Of a stretch of DNA of 64,000 nt, positions 34,829 through 43,906 are shown piece after piece; the first letter of the stretch is position 1; every line of letters begins with the position of its first letter. The notes under the pieces were generated by a model that saw only the letters and a list, made by a program, of their open reading frames with translations, did not search any database and had not been told where the DNA came from. The stretch covers positions 62,001 to 126,000 of the forward strand of contig NZ_JAUCBM010000001.1 in NCBI RefSeq assembly GCF_030362795.1. Direction: 5' to 3'. This DNA is from Pseudochrobactrum kiredjianiae. Lineage in GTDB: Bacteria; Pseudomonadota; Alphaproteobacteria; Rhizobiales; Rhizobiaceae. The position numbers were made by a program, and so were the translations under genes.

Positions 34829-35953
34829 ATGACATCAGCAAGACACATCGCAACCGAAACCGTTCATGTATCTCTGGGAGACCGCTCTTATGACATTCTG
34901 ATCGGCAGCGGTCTGCTTGCCCGCGCCGGTGAGGAAATCGCCATGCGCCTGCCGGGCATCCGTGCAGCCGTCGTTACTGATGAAAATCTTGCACAACTGC
35001 ATCTGCCATCCTTGCTCAAAGCTTTGGAAGCAGCGGGTATTACCGCGACACCGGTTGTGGTGGCGGCCGGTGAAAAATCCAAAGGCTTTGCTACGCTTGA
35101 AACTGTGACCAATGAGATTCTCAAAGCGCGTTTAGAGCGCGGCGATGCCGTGATTGCCTTGGGTGGCGGTGTAATCGGTGATCTCGCCGGTTTCGTTGCC
35201 GGTATTGTGCGCCGTGGCATGAATTTCATTCAAATTCCGACCTCGCTGCTGGCACAGGTTGATTCGTCCGTTGGCGGCAAAACCGGCATTAATACCGGAT
35301 ATGGCAAAAATCTTGTCGGCGTTTTCAACCAGCCGCAACTGGTGCTGGCCGATACCGATATTCTCGACACCCTGAGCAAACGTGAATTTGCAGCCGGTTA
35401 TGCGGAAGTTGCCAAATATGGCCTGATCGATCAGCCGGAATTCTTTGAATGGCTGGAAAACAACTGGCAGGACGTCTTTGCAGGCGGTACTGCGCGCCAA
35501 CAGGCCATTGCCACATCCTGCCGCGCCAAAGCAGCCGTTGTTGCCCGCGATGAGCGTGAAACCGGCGACCGCGCCTTGCTCAATCTCGGCCATACATTCG
35601 GCCATGCGCTGGAAACAGCGACCAATTATGATTCTTCACGCCTCGTGCATGGTGAAGCCGTTGCCATCGGTATGGTACTGGCGCACCAGTTCTCTGCACG
35701 TCTCGGCCTGATTTCAGAAGATACTGCTGCACGGGTTGAAGCGCATTTGAAAGCCGCCGGCTTGCCGGTTTCCATGAAAGAGATTGCCGGTCTGCCATCA
35801 GCAGACGTGCTGATGTCTTATATCGCGCAGGATAAGAAAGTCTCACGCGGTTCACTGACGTTCATCCTGACCCGCGGGCTCGGCCAGTCCTTCATCGCTA
35901 AAGACGTCAGTGCGGCAGATGTACAGGCTTTCCTACAGGAAAAACTGGTGTGA
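34829..35953 (+). CDS. aroB: 3-dehydroquinate synthase
   Basis: A 374-residue NAD- and metal-dependent enzyme for the second shikimate step. [33 protein letters not shown], the metal glutamate in [14 protein letters not shown], and the histidines in [11 protein letters not shown] and [11 protein letters not shown] are all present. It closes the xerC-aroK-aroB run, with an intrinsic terminator 7 bases after the stop. Confidence 0.97.
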   Translation: MTSARHIATETVHVSLGDRSYDILIGSGLLARAGEEIAMRLPGIRAAVVTDENLAQLHLPSLLKALEAAGITATPVVVAAGEKSKGFATLETVTNEILKARLERGDAVIALGGGVIGDLAGFVAGIVRRGMNFIQIPTSLLAQVDSSVGGKTGINTGYGKNLVGVFNQPQLVLADTDILDTLSKREFAAGYAEVAKYGLIDQPEFFEWLENNWQDVFAGGTARQQAIATSCRAKAAVVARDERETGDRALLNLGHTFGHALETATNYDSSRLVHGEAVAIGMVLAHQFSARLGLISEDTAARVEAHLKAAGLPVSMKEIAGLPSADVLMSYIAQDKKVSRGSLTFILTRGLGQSFIAKDVSAADVQAFLQEKLV

Positions 35954-35959
35954 AAGGAC

Positions 35960-35998
35960 GTCCGGCAGAAACAATGTAGCTGCCGGACACTTCTTTTG
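35960..35998 (+). terminator. Terminator of aroB
   Basis: GTCCGGCAG / CTGCCGGAC with an 11-base loop, followed by ACTTCTTTT. Weak U-tract but well placed. Confidence 0.75.
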
Positions 35999-36015
35999 GG
36001 TGCGTGATAACCTGA

Positions 36016-36345
36016 TCAGTCCTGTTTACGGCTACGGCGGGTCGGTTCACCCGGTGCGCTTGGCTCCAGCGCAATCGCATGCAAACCCGCATGCAATTCT
36101 TCTGCCAGCTGCGCATTGATCGCACGATGACGCTCTACACGGCTCAGACCTGTAAATGCCTCTGCCACAATTACAACGCGGTAATGTGTTTCACCGGTTC
36201 CGTCGAACACTTCCTCATGGCCGCCGTCCGTATGATGATGCCCCGCATGAAGATGGCTTTCATTGATGACATCAAGCAACACCGGCTGAAAAGCATCATG
36301 GAGTTTTGCGGTAATCCGTTCTTGTCGCGTCAAAGGAATAGACAT
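36016..36345 (-). CDS. BolA family protein
   Basis: A 109-residue protein with the BolA fold: ITAKLHDAFQPVLLDVINES, the conserved SHLHAGHH and ETHYRVVIVAEAFTGLSRVERHRAIN. The His-rich segment GHHHTDGGHEE is typical of the larger BolA proteins that bind [2Fe-2S] with monothiol glutaredoxins. The ATG at 36345 has GGAG seven bases upstream; the longer ORF does not fit. Divergent from the DnaJ-like gene, a pairing seen in many Rhizobiales. Confidence 0.92.
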   Translation of the reverse strand: MSIPLTRQERITAKLHDAFQPVLLDVINESHLHAGHHHTDGGHEEVFDGTGETHYRVVIVAEAFTGLSRVERHRAINAQLAEELHAGLHAIALEPSAPGEPTRRSRKQD

Positions 36346-36524
36346 TCTGATCTCCTGCCCCCATATAGGGGTTATGTTATGCGCATGCGTTACCATTACG
36401 GTATACATAATGCCGCGAAATCCCGATTTCACGTCTGCTTTGATTCTACCCCTTCAGGGGTTGGTCATGCATCGTGAAATGTCAATTCTTGTATCATCAG
36501 ATCTGACCCCGAAATATTGATATC

Positions 36525-37148
36525 ATGGCAACGAATTCAAAATATTTTGACAGCATCCGTATCCGCTCCCGCAAGGAAGAAAAAAAAGCCGCAGGCCCTC
36601 AGTGCCAGTGGGAAGGATGCGAAGAAATCGGAACGCACAAAGCCCCTGCAGGCGGTGCGCGTGAAGGCTTGTATCTTCATTTCTGTATTAATCACGTCCG
36701 GGAATATAACAAAAACTTCAATGCATTTTCCGGCCTGAGCGATGAAGAAATCGCCAAGTTCCAGAAAAATGCAGCTGTCGGCGACCGGCCGACCTGGACA
36801 ACGACCAAAAACACCACATCCCGCCAGACAGCAACACAGTTTGCCCGTATGCGCTCAGGGACTGCGGCCTATCATAATAAAATCCGCGATCCGCTGAATC
36901 TGTTTGAGCAGACCAAAGCCCGCGCTGAAGCCGCAACCCCGACCAGACGCCCGCGTCCGCTCGAATCCAAAGCTTTTGCCACAATGGGTATTGCGGCAAA
37001 TTCGACCAGCGACGAGATCAAATCGCGCTATAAAGAGCTGGTAAAGCAGCATCACCCTGATGCCAATGGCGGTGATCGCGGTTCGGAAGAGCGTTTCCGC
37101 GACGTTGTGCAAGCTTATCAATTGCTAAAGACCGCAGGTTTTTGCTAA
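36525..37148 (+). CDS. J-domain (DnaJ-like) protein
   Basis: A 207-residue protein. The C-terminal 60 residues are a J-domain with the HPD motif near residue 177 (VKQHHPDANGGDRG), which stimulates an Hsp70. The N-terminal part (about 1-130) has a short Cys-containing segment (CQWEGCEEIGTHKAP, then HFCINHVREYN) that looks like a small zinc-binding module. There is no Gly/Phe or DnaJ zinc domain, so this is a type III J-protein. The client is unknown. It sits between bolA (divergent) and cobS-cobT (same direction, 286 bases on). Confidence 0.88.
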   Translation: MATNSKYFDSIRIRSRKEEKKAAGPQCQWEGCEEIGTHKAPAGGAREGLYLHFCINHVREYNKNFNAFSGLSDEEIAKFQKNAAVGDRPTWTTTKNTTSRQTATQFARMRSGTAAYHNKIRDPLNLFEQTKARAEAATPTRRPRPLESKAFATMGIAANSTSDEIKSRYKELVKQHHPDANGGDRGSEERFRDVVQAYQLLKTAGFC

Positions 37149-37434
37149 ACAGGCAAAGACTTTTTCAGAGAGCATCGTAAGTATAACTGCTTTCGCTCTC
37201 TGATAACCTGTCTGTGGCAAATACACCGGCACAGCACTTCAGGCAGTTTCATAGAAAACCGGAACTGGCTATGTGGCAAAAACTGAGCCAAGACACACAG
37301 AAAAAGCAGTGCCGGCTTCTTTCCGGCTCTGTTGCAAAGTAAAGAAATAGAGGGATTTCCGCTACCGGAAAACAAACCAAACCCTCTGAACATATGATGA
37401 CATAGCGGCATGCAGGCGCCGCTCAGGAGGCATG

Positions 37435-38421
37435 ATGAGCAAGGTTGATCTCGACATAAACAATATGCCGGACACAACTGTATCGGTGCGTGACGTGTTC
37501 GGGATTGATTCCGATATGACCGTGCCCGCATATAGCAAAAAAAATCCGCATGTACCGGAAACAGATCCGGATTACATTTTTGACCGCCAGACAACCTTGG
37601 CGATTCTCGCCGGCTTTGCCTATAACCGCCGCGTCATGGTTTCCGGTTACCACGGTACCGGTAAATCCACCCATATTGAACAGGTTGCAGCCCGTCTGAA
37701 CTGGCCATGTGTGCGCGTCAACCTCGACAGCCATGTCAGCCGTATTGATCTGATTGGTAAAGATGCCATCGTTGTTAAAGACGGTATGCAGGTTACCGAA
37801 TTTAAAGACGGTATTCTGCCTTGGGCTTATCAGAACAATGTCGCTCTGGTTTTCGACGAATATGATGCCGGTCGTCCGGACGTCATGTTCGTTATTCAGC
37901 GCGTTCTGGAGGCTTCAGGCCGTTTGACCTTGCTCGACCAGAGCCGTGTTATCAATCCGCATCCGGCATTCCGCATGTTTGCAACCGCGAACACTGTTGG
38001 TCTCGGCGATACCACCGGTCTTTACCACGGTACCCAGCAGATCAACCAGGCGCAGATGGACCGTTGGTCGATCGTTACCACGCTGAACTACCTGCCGCAT
38101 GACAATGAAGTTGAGATCATTCTCGCCAAATCCAAGCATTACCAGAATGCGGAAGGCCGTGAGATCGTCTCGAAAATGGTTCGCGTTGCCGACATGACCC
38201 GTCAGGCTTTCATCAATGGCGATCTGTCGACCGTTATGAGCCCGCGTACTGTGATTACATGGTCTGAAAATGCCAATATTTTCAAAGATGTCGGCTTTGC
38301 ATTCCGCTTAACCTTCCTGAACAAATGTGACGAGCTGGAACGCTCCATCGTTGCCGAGTTCTATCAGCGTGCTTTCGGCGAAGAACTGCCGGAATCAGCA
38401 GTTAATGTCGTTCTCGCTTAA
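37435..38421 (+). CDS. cobS: Cobaltochelatase subunit CobS
   Basis: A 328-residue MoxR-type AAA+ ATPase of the aerobic CobN-CobS-CobT complex, which inserts cobalt into hydrogenobyrinate a,c-diamide. Walker [10 protein letters not shown] (about residues 70-78), Walker [10 protein letters not shown] and sensor [14 protein letters not shown] are present. A perfect AGGAGG lies at 37425-37430. The second of two adjacent ATGs (37435, giving [10 protein letters not shown]) is used because the first is only one base from it. cobT follows after a hairpin; cobN is not in the window. Confidence 0.95.
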   Translation: MSKVDLDINNMPDTTVSVRDVFGIDSDMTVPAYSKKNPHVPETDPDYIFDRQTTLAILAGFAYNRRVMVSGYHGTGKSTHIEQVAARLNWPCVRVNLDSHVSRIDLIGKDAIVVKDGMQVTEFKDGILPWAYQNNVALVFDEYDAGRPDVMFVIQRVLEASGRLTLLDQSRVINPHPAFRMFATANTVGLGDTTGLYHGTQQINQAQMDRWSIVTTLNYLPHDNEVEIILAKSKHYQNAEGREIVSKMVRVADMTRQAFINGDLSTVMSPRTVITWSENANIFKDVGFAFRLTFLNKCDELERSIVAEFYQRAFGEELPESAVNVVLA

Positions 38422-38434
38422 AGCGCAAATATGA

Positions 38435-38457
38435 CGTCCCCGTATTCCACGGGGACG
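38435..38457 (+). other. Hairpin between cobS and cobT
   Basis: CGTCCCCGT / ACGGGGACG with a 5-base loop, 13 bases after the cobS stop and with no U-run. It probably protects the cobS 3' end or partly attenuates cobT. Confidence 0.6.
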
Positions 38458-38517
38458 CTCTCGCTTCATTGTGACAGCGAAACAGGGTTAAGTTTTCTGA
38501 TATAAGGCAGTTTCATC

Positions 38518-40404
38518 ATGGCAGGCCCCGGCGATAACACACGCGAACGTCCTAAAGGTCCGGTCGATTCCGAACCTTTCAAACGTGCGGTCACTGCCTG
38601 TGTGCGTGCAATCGCCGGAAGCAATGAATTTGAAGTCGGGTTCAGCCATGACCGTCCGGCCTTGACCGGTAATCATGCCCGCCTGCCTGATCTGCCAAAG
38701 CGTCCGACAGCTGAAGATATTTCCATCATCCGCGGCCTTGGCGATTCCATGGCACTGCGTCATGCCCGTCATGATCCGCGCATTCATGCGCAGCTTGCAC
38801 CTCAGGGGCAACAGGCACGCGCTATTTATGATGCTGTTGAACAGGCACGCGTTGAAGCTATCGGCGCTCTTGCTATGGAAGGCGTGGCAGCCAATTTGTC
38901 CTCCATGCTGGCAGATAAATATAGCCGCGCCAATTATTCCGCTATTACCTCGCGTGATGATGCCCCGATTGAAGAAGCCATCTCCCTGCTTGTGCGTGAA
39001 AAGCTCACCGGCTACCGTCCGCCTGTACAGGCCGGCAATGTAGTTGAGCTGTGGCGCGACTGGATTGAGGAAAAAGCCGGTAAACGGCTTGAAACACTTG
39101 GCGATCGTCTGAACAGCCAGCAGGATTATGCGCGACTGGTGCGTGAAATGCTGGTTGCACTGGATATGGCTGAAGAACTGGCCGAACCGTCTGAGAGTGA
39201 CGACGAAGAAAGCCAGCAGGAAGAACAGGCTGATCCGGAAGAATCACAGGAAGGCGCATCGGAAGAAGATGCAGAAAACCAGTCCGGTGATGGCGACAGT
39301 TCTGAAGATACAAATGATGATCGCGAGCGCGGTGATCTGGAAGCTGAAGATGCCGCTTATGAAGATGCGGATGACGGCGAAGAAGAAGATGCGGAAACAC
39401 CGGGGGAAGCACGCCGGTCGAACCAGCCGTTCTCTGATTTCGACAAGCACAATGATTACAAGGTTTTCACCCGTGAATTCGACGAGATCGTAGAAGCAAC
39501 GGATCTCTGCGACGATGCGGAGCTGGAGCGTCTGCGCGGCTTTCTCGATAAGCAGCTTGCGAATTTGCAGGGCGTTGTCGGTCGCCTCGCCAATCGTCTG
39601 CAGCGCCGTCTGATGGCGCAGCAGAATCGCTCATGGCTGTTCGATCTGGAAGAAGGTCATCTCGACAGTGCCAAGCTGGTGCGTGTGGTGATTGACCCAA
39701 CCCAGCCACTTTCTTTCAAAACCGAGCGCGACACCAATTTCCGCGATACGGTCGTCAGTCTGATTATCGACAATTCCGGCTCCATGCGCGGCCGCCCGAT
39801 TACGGTTGCCGCAACTTGCGCCGATATTCTCGCACGCACGCTGGAGCGTTGCGGTGTGAAAGTTGAGATTCTCGGCTTTACCACCAAAGCGTGGAAAGGC
39901 GGCCAGTCGCGTGAAGCATGGCTGGAACGCGGCAAGCCTGCACAGCCGGGCCGCCTCAATGATCTGCGTCATATCGTTTATAAGAGTGCAGATGCGCCAT
40001 GGCGCCGCGCACGACGCAATCTCGGCCTGATGATGCGTGAAGGTCTGCTGAAAGAAAACATCGACGGTGAAGCACTGATGTGGGCACATCAGCGTATGCT
40101 CGGTCGTCCTGAGCAGCGCAAAATCCTGATGGTGATTTCTGATGGCGCGCCGGTTGATGATTCGACCCTGTCGGTTAATCCGGGCAATTATCTGGAACGC
40201 CACTTGCGTGCCGTGATTGACGAGATTGAAAACCGTTCGCCAGTCGAACTGATTGCTATTGGTATCGGTCATGACGTGACACGCTATTACCAACGCGCGG
40301 TGACGATTGTTGATGCGGAAGAGCTGGCCGGTGCAATGACCGAGCAGCTCGCATCGCTGTTTGACGATCAGGATCAGCCAAAGCGTGGTCGCGGCAGAGG
40401 CTGA
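38518..40404 (+). CDS. cobT: Cobaltochelatase subunit CobT
   Basis: A 628-residue partner of CobS. The N-terminal half (1-215) is the CobT family domain. A strongly acidic linker of about 85 residues rich in Glu/Asp (about 220-305) follows, then a C-terminal von Willebrand A domain with the MIDAS motif DNSGSMRG (near 418) and [14 protein letters not shown]. CobS and CobT form a two-ring chaperone-like motor that drives CobN. Length and domain order are standard. A shared bidirectional terminator follows. Confidence 0.95.
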   Translation: MAGPGDNTRERPKGPVDSEPFKRAVTACVRAIAGSNEFEVGFSHDRPALTGNHARLPDLPKRPTAEDISIIRGLGDSMALRHARHDPRIHAQLAPQGQQARAIYDAVEQARVEAIGALAMEGVAANLSSMLADKYSRANYSAITSRDDAPIEEAISLLVREKLTGYRPPVQAGNVVELWRDWIEEKAGKRLETLGDRLNSQQDYARLVREMLVALDMAEELAEPSESDDEESQQEEQADPEESQEGASEEDAENQSGDGDSSEDTNDDRERGDLEAEDAAYEDADDGEEEDAETPGEARRSNQPFSDFDKHNDYKVFTREFDEIVEATDLCDDAELERLRGFLDKQLANLQGVVGRLANRLQRRLMAQQNRSWLFDLEEGHLDSAKLVRVVIDPTQPLSFKTERDTNFRDTVVSLIIDNSGSMRGRPITVAATCADILARTLERCGVKVEILGFTTKAWKGGQSREAWLERGKPAQPGRLNDLRHIVYKSADAPWRRARRNLGLMMREGLLKENIDGEALMWAHQRMLGRPEQRKILMVISDGAPVDDSTLSVNPGNYLERHLRAVIDEIENRSPVELIAIGIGHDVTRYYQRAVTIVDAEELAGAMTEQLASLFDDQDQPKRGRGRG

Positions 40405-40422
40405 TCACTTCACTCACATTTA

Positions 40423-40470
40423 AGATAAATAAAACCTGAAAGTCACACGGCTTTCGGGTTTTATTTATCT
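40423..40470. terminator. Bidirectional terminator between cobT and the SDR gene
   Basis: A 20-bp stem with one G-U pair (arms 40423-40442 and 40451-40470: AGATAAATAAAACC.../...GGTTTTATTTATCT) and an 8-base loop. It gives a U-rich tail on each strand and serves both convergent genes. Confidence 0.9.
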
Positions 40471-40474
40471 GCAA

Positions 40475-41212
40475 TCAGGCCTGCTGGCGGGTAGCCGCCA
40501 ACACAATCTCACGAATACAAACCTGCTGCGGTTGTTGATAGGCATAAAGCACCGCCCGCGCCACATCGTCTGCCGATAAAACCGGACTGCCCATTGAAGT
40601 CTTCCAGTCCTCATAACCGGCTTTAATTGCTGCATCACTGGTATGGCTAAGCAATTCCGTTTCAACGGCTCCCGGTGCGATAGTCACAACCCGTACACCG
40701 CTTGGCGCCAATTCCTCGCGCAGATTTTCTGACAAGCCGTGAACGGCGAATTTGGTCGCCACATAGGCCGTATGATTGGCAAAAGTTTTTCGCCCTGCCA
40801 CGGAACTGATATTAATGATTGTTCCGCTCCCGCGTGCCGCCATACCGCTTGCAACGGCATAAATTCCATTCAGCAGCCCTTTAATATTTACATCAAGCAT
40901 CCGGTCCCATTCCACCGGATCCTGCCGTGTTATATCGCCAAGCAACATGACACCGGCGTTATTCACAATTGCATCAGCCATACCGAAACGAGCCTGCGCA
41001 GTCTCAACCGCCGAAAGAAACGCAGCACGATCCATCACATCAACGGACAAGCAAAGACTGTTTGGCAGTTTCAGCGCCTGCATGGCCTCGACACGCCGCG
41101 CCAGCAATAAGAGCGGATGCCCTGCTGCGGATAGGTGTCTCGCAGTTGCCAGACCGATACCGGAACTGGCGCCGGTTACAATAACAAGCGGTTTGGTGGT
41201 TTTCGCAATCAT
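40475..41212 (-). CDS. Short-chain dehydrogenase/reductase
   Basis: A 245-residue classical SDR. NAD(P)-binding TGASSGIGLATARHL, the structural NNAGVM motif, the serine in IINISSVAGRK and the catalytic YVATK. The C-terminal substrate loop is short. The ATG at 41212 is used; an in-frame TTG two codons earlier is less likely. Resembles the YdfG/YqjQ-type oxidoreductases that act on 3-hydroxy acids, but the substrate is not assigned. Confidence 0.9.
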   Translation of the reverse strand: MIAKTTKPLVIVTGASSGIGLATARHLSAAGHPLLLLARRVEAMQALKLPNSLCLSVDVMDRAAFLSAVETAQARFGMADAIVNNAGVMLLGDITRQDPVEWDRMLDVNIKGLLNGIYAVASGMAARGSGTIINISSVAGRKTFANHTAYVATKFAVHGLSENLREELAPSGVRVVTIAPGAVETELLSHTSDAAIKAGYEDWKTSMGSPVLSADDVARAVLYAYQQPQQVCIREIVLAATRQQA

Positions 41213-41347
41213 TTTCAAAAATCCGGTTGTGAAAATACTGCACGATTATCCCGTACATAAAATCAATTCGCAACCGGTAGAATTACAAGGTGTCGTACTG
41301 CCCTGAAAACGAGCGCAGCAGATGCACTCAGGAGCATTACGTTAAAG

Positions 41348-41508
41348 CTAGAGCGCCGTGTGCCAGACTTGGCACACAAAGGTCGCTCTAACACTTTAAG
41401 ATTAGAGCATTTCCCGTTTATTTTGAATGATAGGAATTGCTCTATCTTTTTTGTTTTTATGCGCATCCTTTCCGAAAACCGGCTTCCACTTTTCGGAATA
41501 CGCTCTAG
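41348..41508. repeat. Composite palindromic element A3
   Basis: Three modules in a row between SDR and yhhQ. 41348-41392 is a hairpin like 18935-18976 (TAGAGCG...GTGTGCC/GGCACAC...CGCTCTA). 41402-41444 is TTAGAGCATTTCC...GGAATTGCTCTA. 41458-41508 is the GCGCATCC-TTTCCGAAAACC...TTTTCGGAAT-CGCTCTAG half of element A1. Each begins or ends with TAGAGC. Confidence 0.8.
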
Positions 41509-41512
41509 CTGG

Positions 41513-42169
41513 TTATTTAGTGCGCACCGGTTTGCCTGCGCCATAGATAGATGGTGCAAACAGTGCCAGAATCGCCCCGTAAGGCACCAGCATCACCACA
41601 CTCATCAGAACCTTGACACCAAAGTCACCAAGCGCCAGTGACAGCCACAGTGGCATTGTCAGGCCAAACCATTGCACCTGATCAATCATGGAACTGTCAG
41701 CAAAGCCAAAAACCGTGTCCAGCATGGCGAAGGGGGCAGCAAAAGCCAGCGAGAAGAACAGGATTGTATCCAGAACCGATCCGCAAAGTGCTGCGGCTAG
41801 AGGTGCTTTCCACCAGCGCAAACGGCGCAAACGGCTGAACACGCTGATATCAAGCAATTGCGCGAACAGAAACGCACTTCCCGACGCCACAGCAAGCCGT
41901 GGGCTCGCAAGCCAGATCGACATGATCACACCCAGAGCAAAACCGGCATAAACGACCTGACGGGCGCGTTGCGGACCAAAGCGGCGGTTGGTCAGATCAT
42001 TGACCAGAAAGGCAAACGGATAGGTAAAGGCGCCATAAGTGAGAATTTCCTGCAAACCCAGATAATGCACCGGATATTGAACAAGAATATTGGAAGCGGC
42101 AACGGCCGCACACATGGCAAGAACGGGAAAAATCAACGCTTTTAAAGCGGAACTATGCTGTAATGGCAT
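41513..42169 (-). CDS. yhhQ: Queuosine precursor transporter (YhhQ, DUF165/VUT family)
   Basis: A 218-residue inner-membrane protein with about six spans. AASNILVQYPV, YPFAFLVNDLTNRRFGP and the second-half GDFGVKVLMSVVMLVPYG are the COG1738 signature. Members import queuosine precursors such as preQ0/preQ1 for tRNA modification. The ATG at 42169 forms part of a candidate preQ1-I aptamer. The only transcription source visible is read-through from rpmB, whose terminator ends four bases before that aptamer. Confidence 0.9.
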   Translation of the reverse strand: MPLQHSSALKALIFPVLAMCAAVAASNILVQYPVHYLGLQEILTYGAFTYPFAFLVNDLTNRRFGPQRARQVVYAGFALGVIMSIWLASPRLAVASGSAFLFAQLLDISVFSRLRRLRWWKAPLAAALCGSVLDTILFFSLAFAAPFAMLDTVFGFADSSMIDQVQWFGLTMPLWLSLALGDFGVKVLMSVVMLVPYGAILALFAPSIYGAGKPVRTK

Positions 42170-42195
42170 TTTTTTATCCTGGGTAATGGAACCAG
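42167..42195 (-). promoter_or_regulatory. Candidate preQ1-I riboswitch of yhhQ
   Basis: On the minus strand: CTGG-TTCCATTAC-CCAG-GATAAAAAA-ATG. CTGG/CCAG forms P1, GGTTC and ACCC sit at the conserved aptamer positions, and an A-rich tail follows. CAT in the loop can pair with the AUG start codon to form the pseudoknot, so ligand binding would hide the start. The gene it precedes encodes a queuosine-precursor transporter, the expected target. Confidence 0.72.
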
Positions 42196-42198
42196 CAA

Positions 42199-42221
42199 AA
42201 AGGCCGGATAAACCGGCCTTT
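42199..42221 (-). terminator. Intrinsic terminator of rpmB
   Basis: AAAGGCCGG-TTTAT-CCGGCCTTT followed by TTGC on the minus strand. It lies 28 bases after the rpmB stop and directly before the yhhQ aptamer. Confidence 0.85.
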
Positions 42222-42249
42222 AGCAAACGAAAATTAGCCGAAAAGACTA

Positions 42250-42543
42250 TTAAGCAGCAACTTCTGCCAGCTTCTTAGCAACCTGACGCTTCAGCAGACG
42301 TGCGCGCTGTGACAGCTCGTTGTCCGATGATTTAGCAAGGAATGCATCCAGGCCACCGCGATGCTCTACCGAGCGAAGCGCATGGGCTGTAATACGCAGA
42401 CGGTAGCTCTGGCCCATTGCATCGGACATCAGAGTTACATTGCAAAGATTTGGCAAATAACGGCGACGCGACTTGTTGTTCGCATGGCTTACATTGTTGC
42501 CGTAGAGGACCGCTTTACCGGTCAGTTCACAAGCGCGGGACAT
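42250..42543 (-). CDS. rpmB: 50S ribosomal protein L28
   Basis: A 97-residue protein: [33 protein letters not shown] and [20 protein letters not shown] are the L28 landmarks, with the longer C-terminal tail usual in alphaproteobacteria. The start at 42543 is preferred to an ORF start five codons earlier. Own promoter upstream and terminator downstream. Confidence 0.98.
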   Translation of the reverse strand: MSRACELTGKAVLYGNNVSHANNKSRRRYLPNLCNVTLMSDAMGQSYRLRITAHALRSVEHRGGLDAFLAKSSDNELSQRARLLKRQVAKKLAEVAA

Positions 42544-42881
42544 TGGTCTCACCTTCAAAATTCTGTTTCAGGCCCCGGCACAAATACCCGATACCGTCTT
42601 CGCTTCAAGCATAATCAATATAAAATTGATATGTCGCGGCGCGCAATATCGGACAGCGGCCCATTGGGAAAGTCGGGTTTCTATAGTGAAAGCAGCTGTT
42701 GTCGTCAAGCCGTTTCAGAGGATTACAGGTCCAATTCCTGCCAATGACAAGGAATTGACTGTCTTTGACCCCATTTTGCCGCTTTTATCATAGAAATAGC
42801 GGGCATTAAAAGAGCCAGTACTGCAGTTTCAGGCTGGCAGACAGTGAAATACCCGCTCAGGTGAGTCTCAGGGAGATACGA
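42544..42881. other. Divergent intergenic region between rpmB and the DUF3108 gene
   Basis: 338 bases without a gene. It holds the rpmB promoter (42680-42708), leaving about 130 bases of rpmB leader. A possible plus-strand TTGACC with a weak -10 near 42765-42794 may serve the DUF3108 gene. Nothing else is recognised. Confidence 0.6.
42680..42708 (-). promoter_or_regulatory. Promoter of rpmB
   Basis: TTGACG, a 17-base spacer and TATAGA on the minus strand: near-consensus sigma-70 elements with ideal spacing, about 135 bases upstream of the rpmB start. Confidence 0.75.
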
Positions 42882-43730
42882 ATGCTGTTGACGGATATAG
42901 CTGCAAAGACACAACAAAAAACGGTCGCAAAACGCCTGATCGGAACCATTTTTCTCACAGCAGTTTCTCTTCTGCCTGCTACTGCATATGCTGCTGATTC
43001 CGGCTACCGCACGGAATATGGAATTTACATTTTCGGCATGACAATTGCGCGTTCTGAAATGAATACCAAGATGTCCGATACCAGCTATACCCTTGACGGC
43101 GAGTTTCATAGTTCCGGCCTCGCCCGTATTTTTGACAGTACCAAAGGCTCCATCACCATTCGCGGCGCGGTGCTGAATCAAGGCACCGCAGCCTCTGTGC
43201 AGCCTGCCTCTTATCTCACAACCTATCGCAGCGGTAAAAAGCACAAGCGCACATCCATCAGTTTCAAAAACGGCTCTGTCAGCGCTTATGATAACCAACC
43301 GCCGATCAACAAAGTTGCGCCATGGGCAGAACTGGGTGCCAATGATCTGAAAGCAGTTTTTGACCCGATCAGCTCTATGATGATCACAAGCCCATCTGCT
43401 GCTGCGGTCTGTAACCGCACTTTGCAAATCTTTGACGGACAAACACGCGCACAAATCCGGCTTAGTCCGGCGGGCACAGAGCGCTTGTCAGTCAAAGGCT
43501 TTGATGGCACAGCAATCACCTGCAATGCCAGGTTCGTGCCGGTCTCAGGCTATGAAAAAGATAAAAAATCCGTGCGGTATCTCGCCGATAAAAGCAAAAT
43601 CACCATCAGTTTTGCGTCCCTGAACACGGATAATCAGGGCGCAGGTATTTATGCCCCTGTGGGCGCCAGCGTCGGCACCCAGATCGGCACGGTCAAAGTA
43701 CGTGCAACACGCTTTGAAAAGACAAAATAG
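42882..43730 (+). CDS. DUF3108 domain-containing periplasmic protein
   Basis: A 282-residue protein with an N-terminal signal peptide (hydrophobic run LIGTIFLTAVSLLPATAYAA, cleavage near AYAAD). The mature part is mostly beta-strand: YGIYIFGMTIARSEMNTKM and LDGEFHSSGLARIFDSTKGS match the DUF3108 pattern of a lipocalin-like barrel. Two cysteines (CNRTLQIF and ITCNARF) could form a disulfide. Function unknown. The ATG at 42882 has AGGGAG upstream; an in-frame GTG at 42861 would place that site inside the gene. Confidence 0.82.
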   Translation: MLLTDIAAKTQQKTVAKRLIGTIFLTAVSLLPATAYAADSGYRTEYGIYIFGMTIARSEMNTKMSDTSYTLDGEFHSSGLARIFDSTKGSITIRGAVLNQGTAASVQPASYLTTYRSGKKHKRTSISFKNGSVSAYDNQPPINKVAPWAELGANDLKAVFDPISSMMITSPSAAAVCNRTLQIFDGQTRAQIRLSPAGTERLSVKGFDGTAITCNARFVPVSGYEKDKKSVRYLADKSKITISFASLNTDNQGAGIYAPVGASVGTQIGTVKVRATRFEKTK

Positions 43731-43739
43731 CAATCTGAT

Positions 43740-43906
43740 ACCAAAGCTCCATGAATGTGACTCGTGGAGCTTTGGTCAGGCCCGAATGGCGATTGAACTT
43801 CTTCAAGGCGTGATGCGTCAGCATCTTGATGCCGCTTGGTATGACTACGTAAATATTCAAGCGGAGTGGTCATTCAACCGGAATGCTTTCCGCTTGAGAT
43901 TGATGA
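43740..43906. other. Structured gap after the DUF3108 gene
   Basis: Begins with a 12-bp hairpin (43740-43751 with 43765-43776, ACCAAAGCTCCA / TGGAGCTTTGGT) that lacks a U-run. Then come three arms that can pair in two ways: CCGCTTG at 43832, CAAGCGG at 43858 and CCGCTTG at 43890. An open frame crosses it (MAIELLQGVMRQ... from 43786) but has no ribosome site and resembles nothing I know, so I do not call it a gene. Confidence 0.4.

Noticed and set aside
37149-37434. Cobalamin riboswitch upstream of cobS
   Set aside because: I looked for the B12-box and its core helices and saw neither; only a CAGAGAGC/GCTCTCTG hairpin is present.
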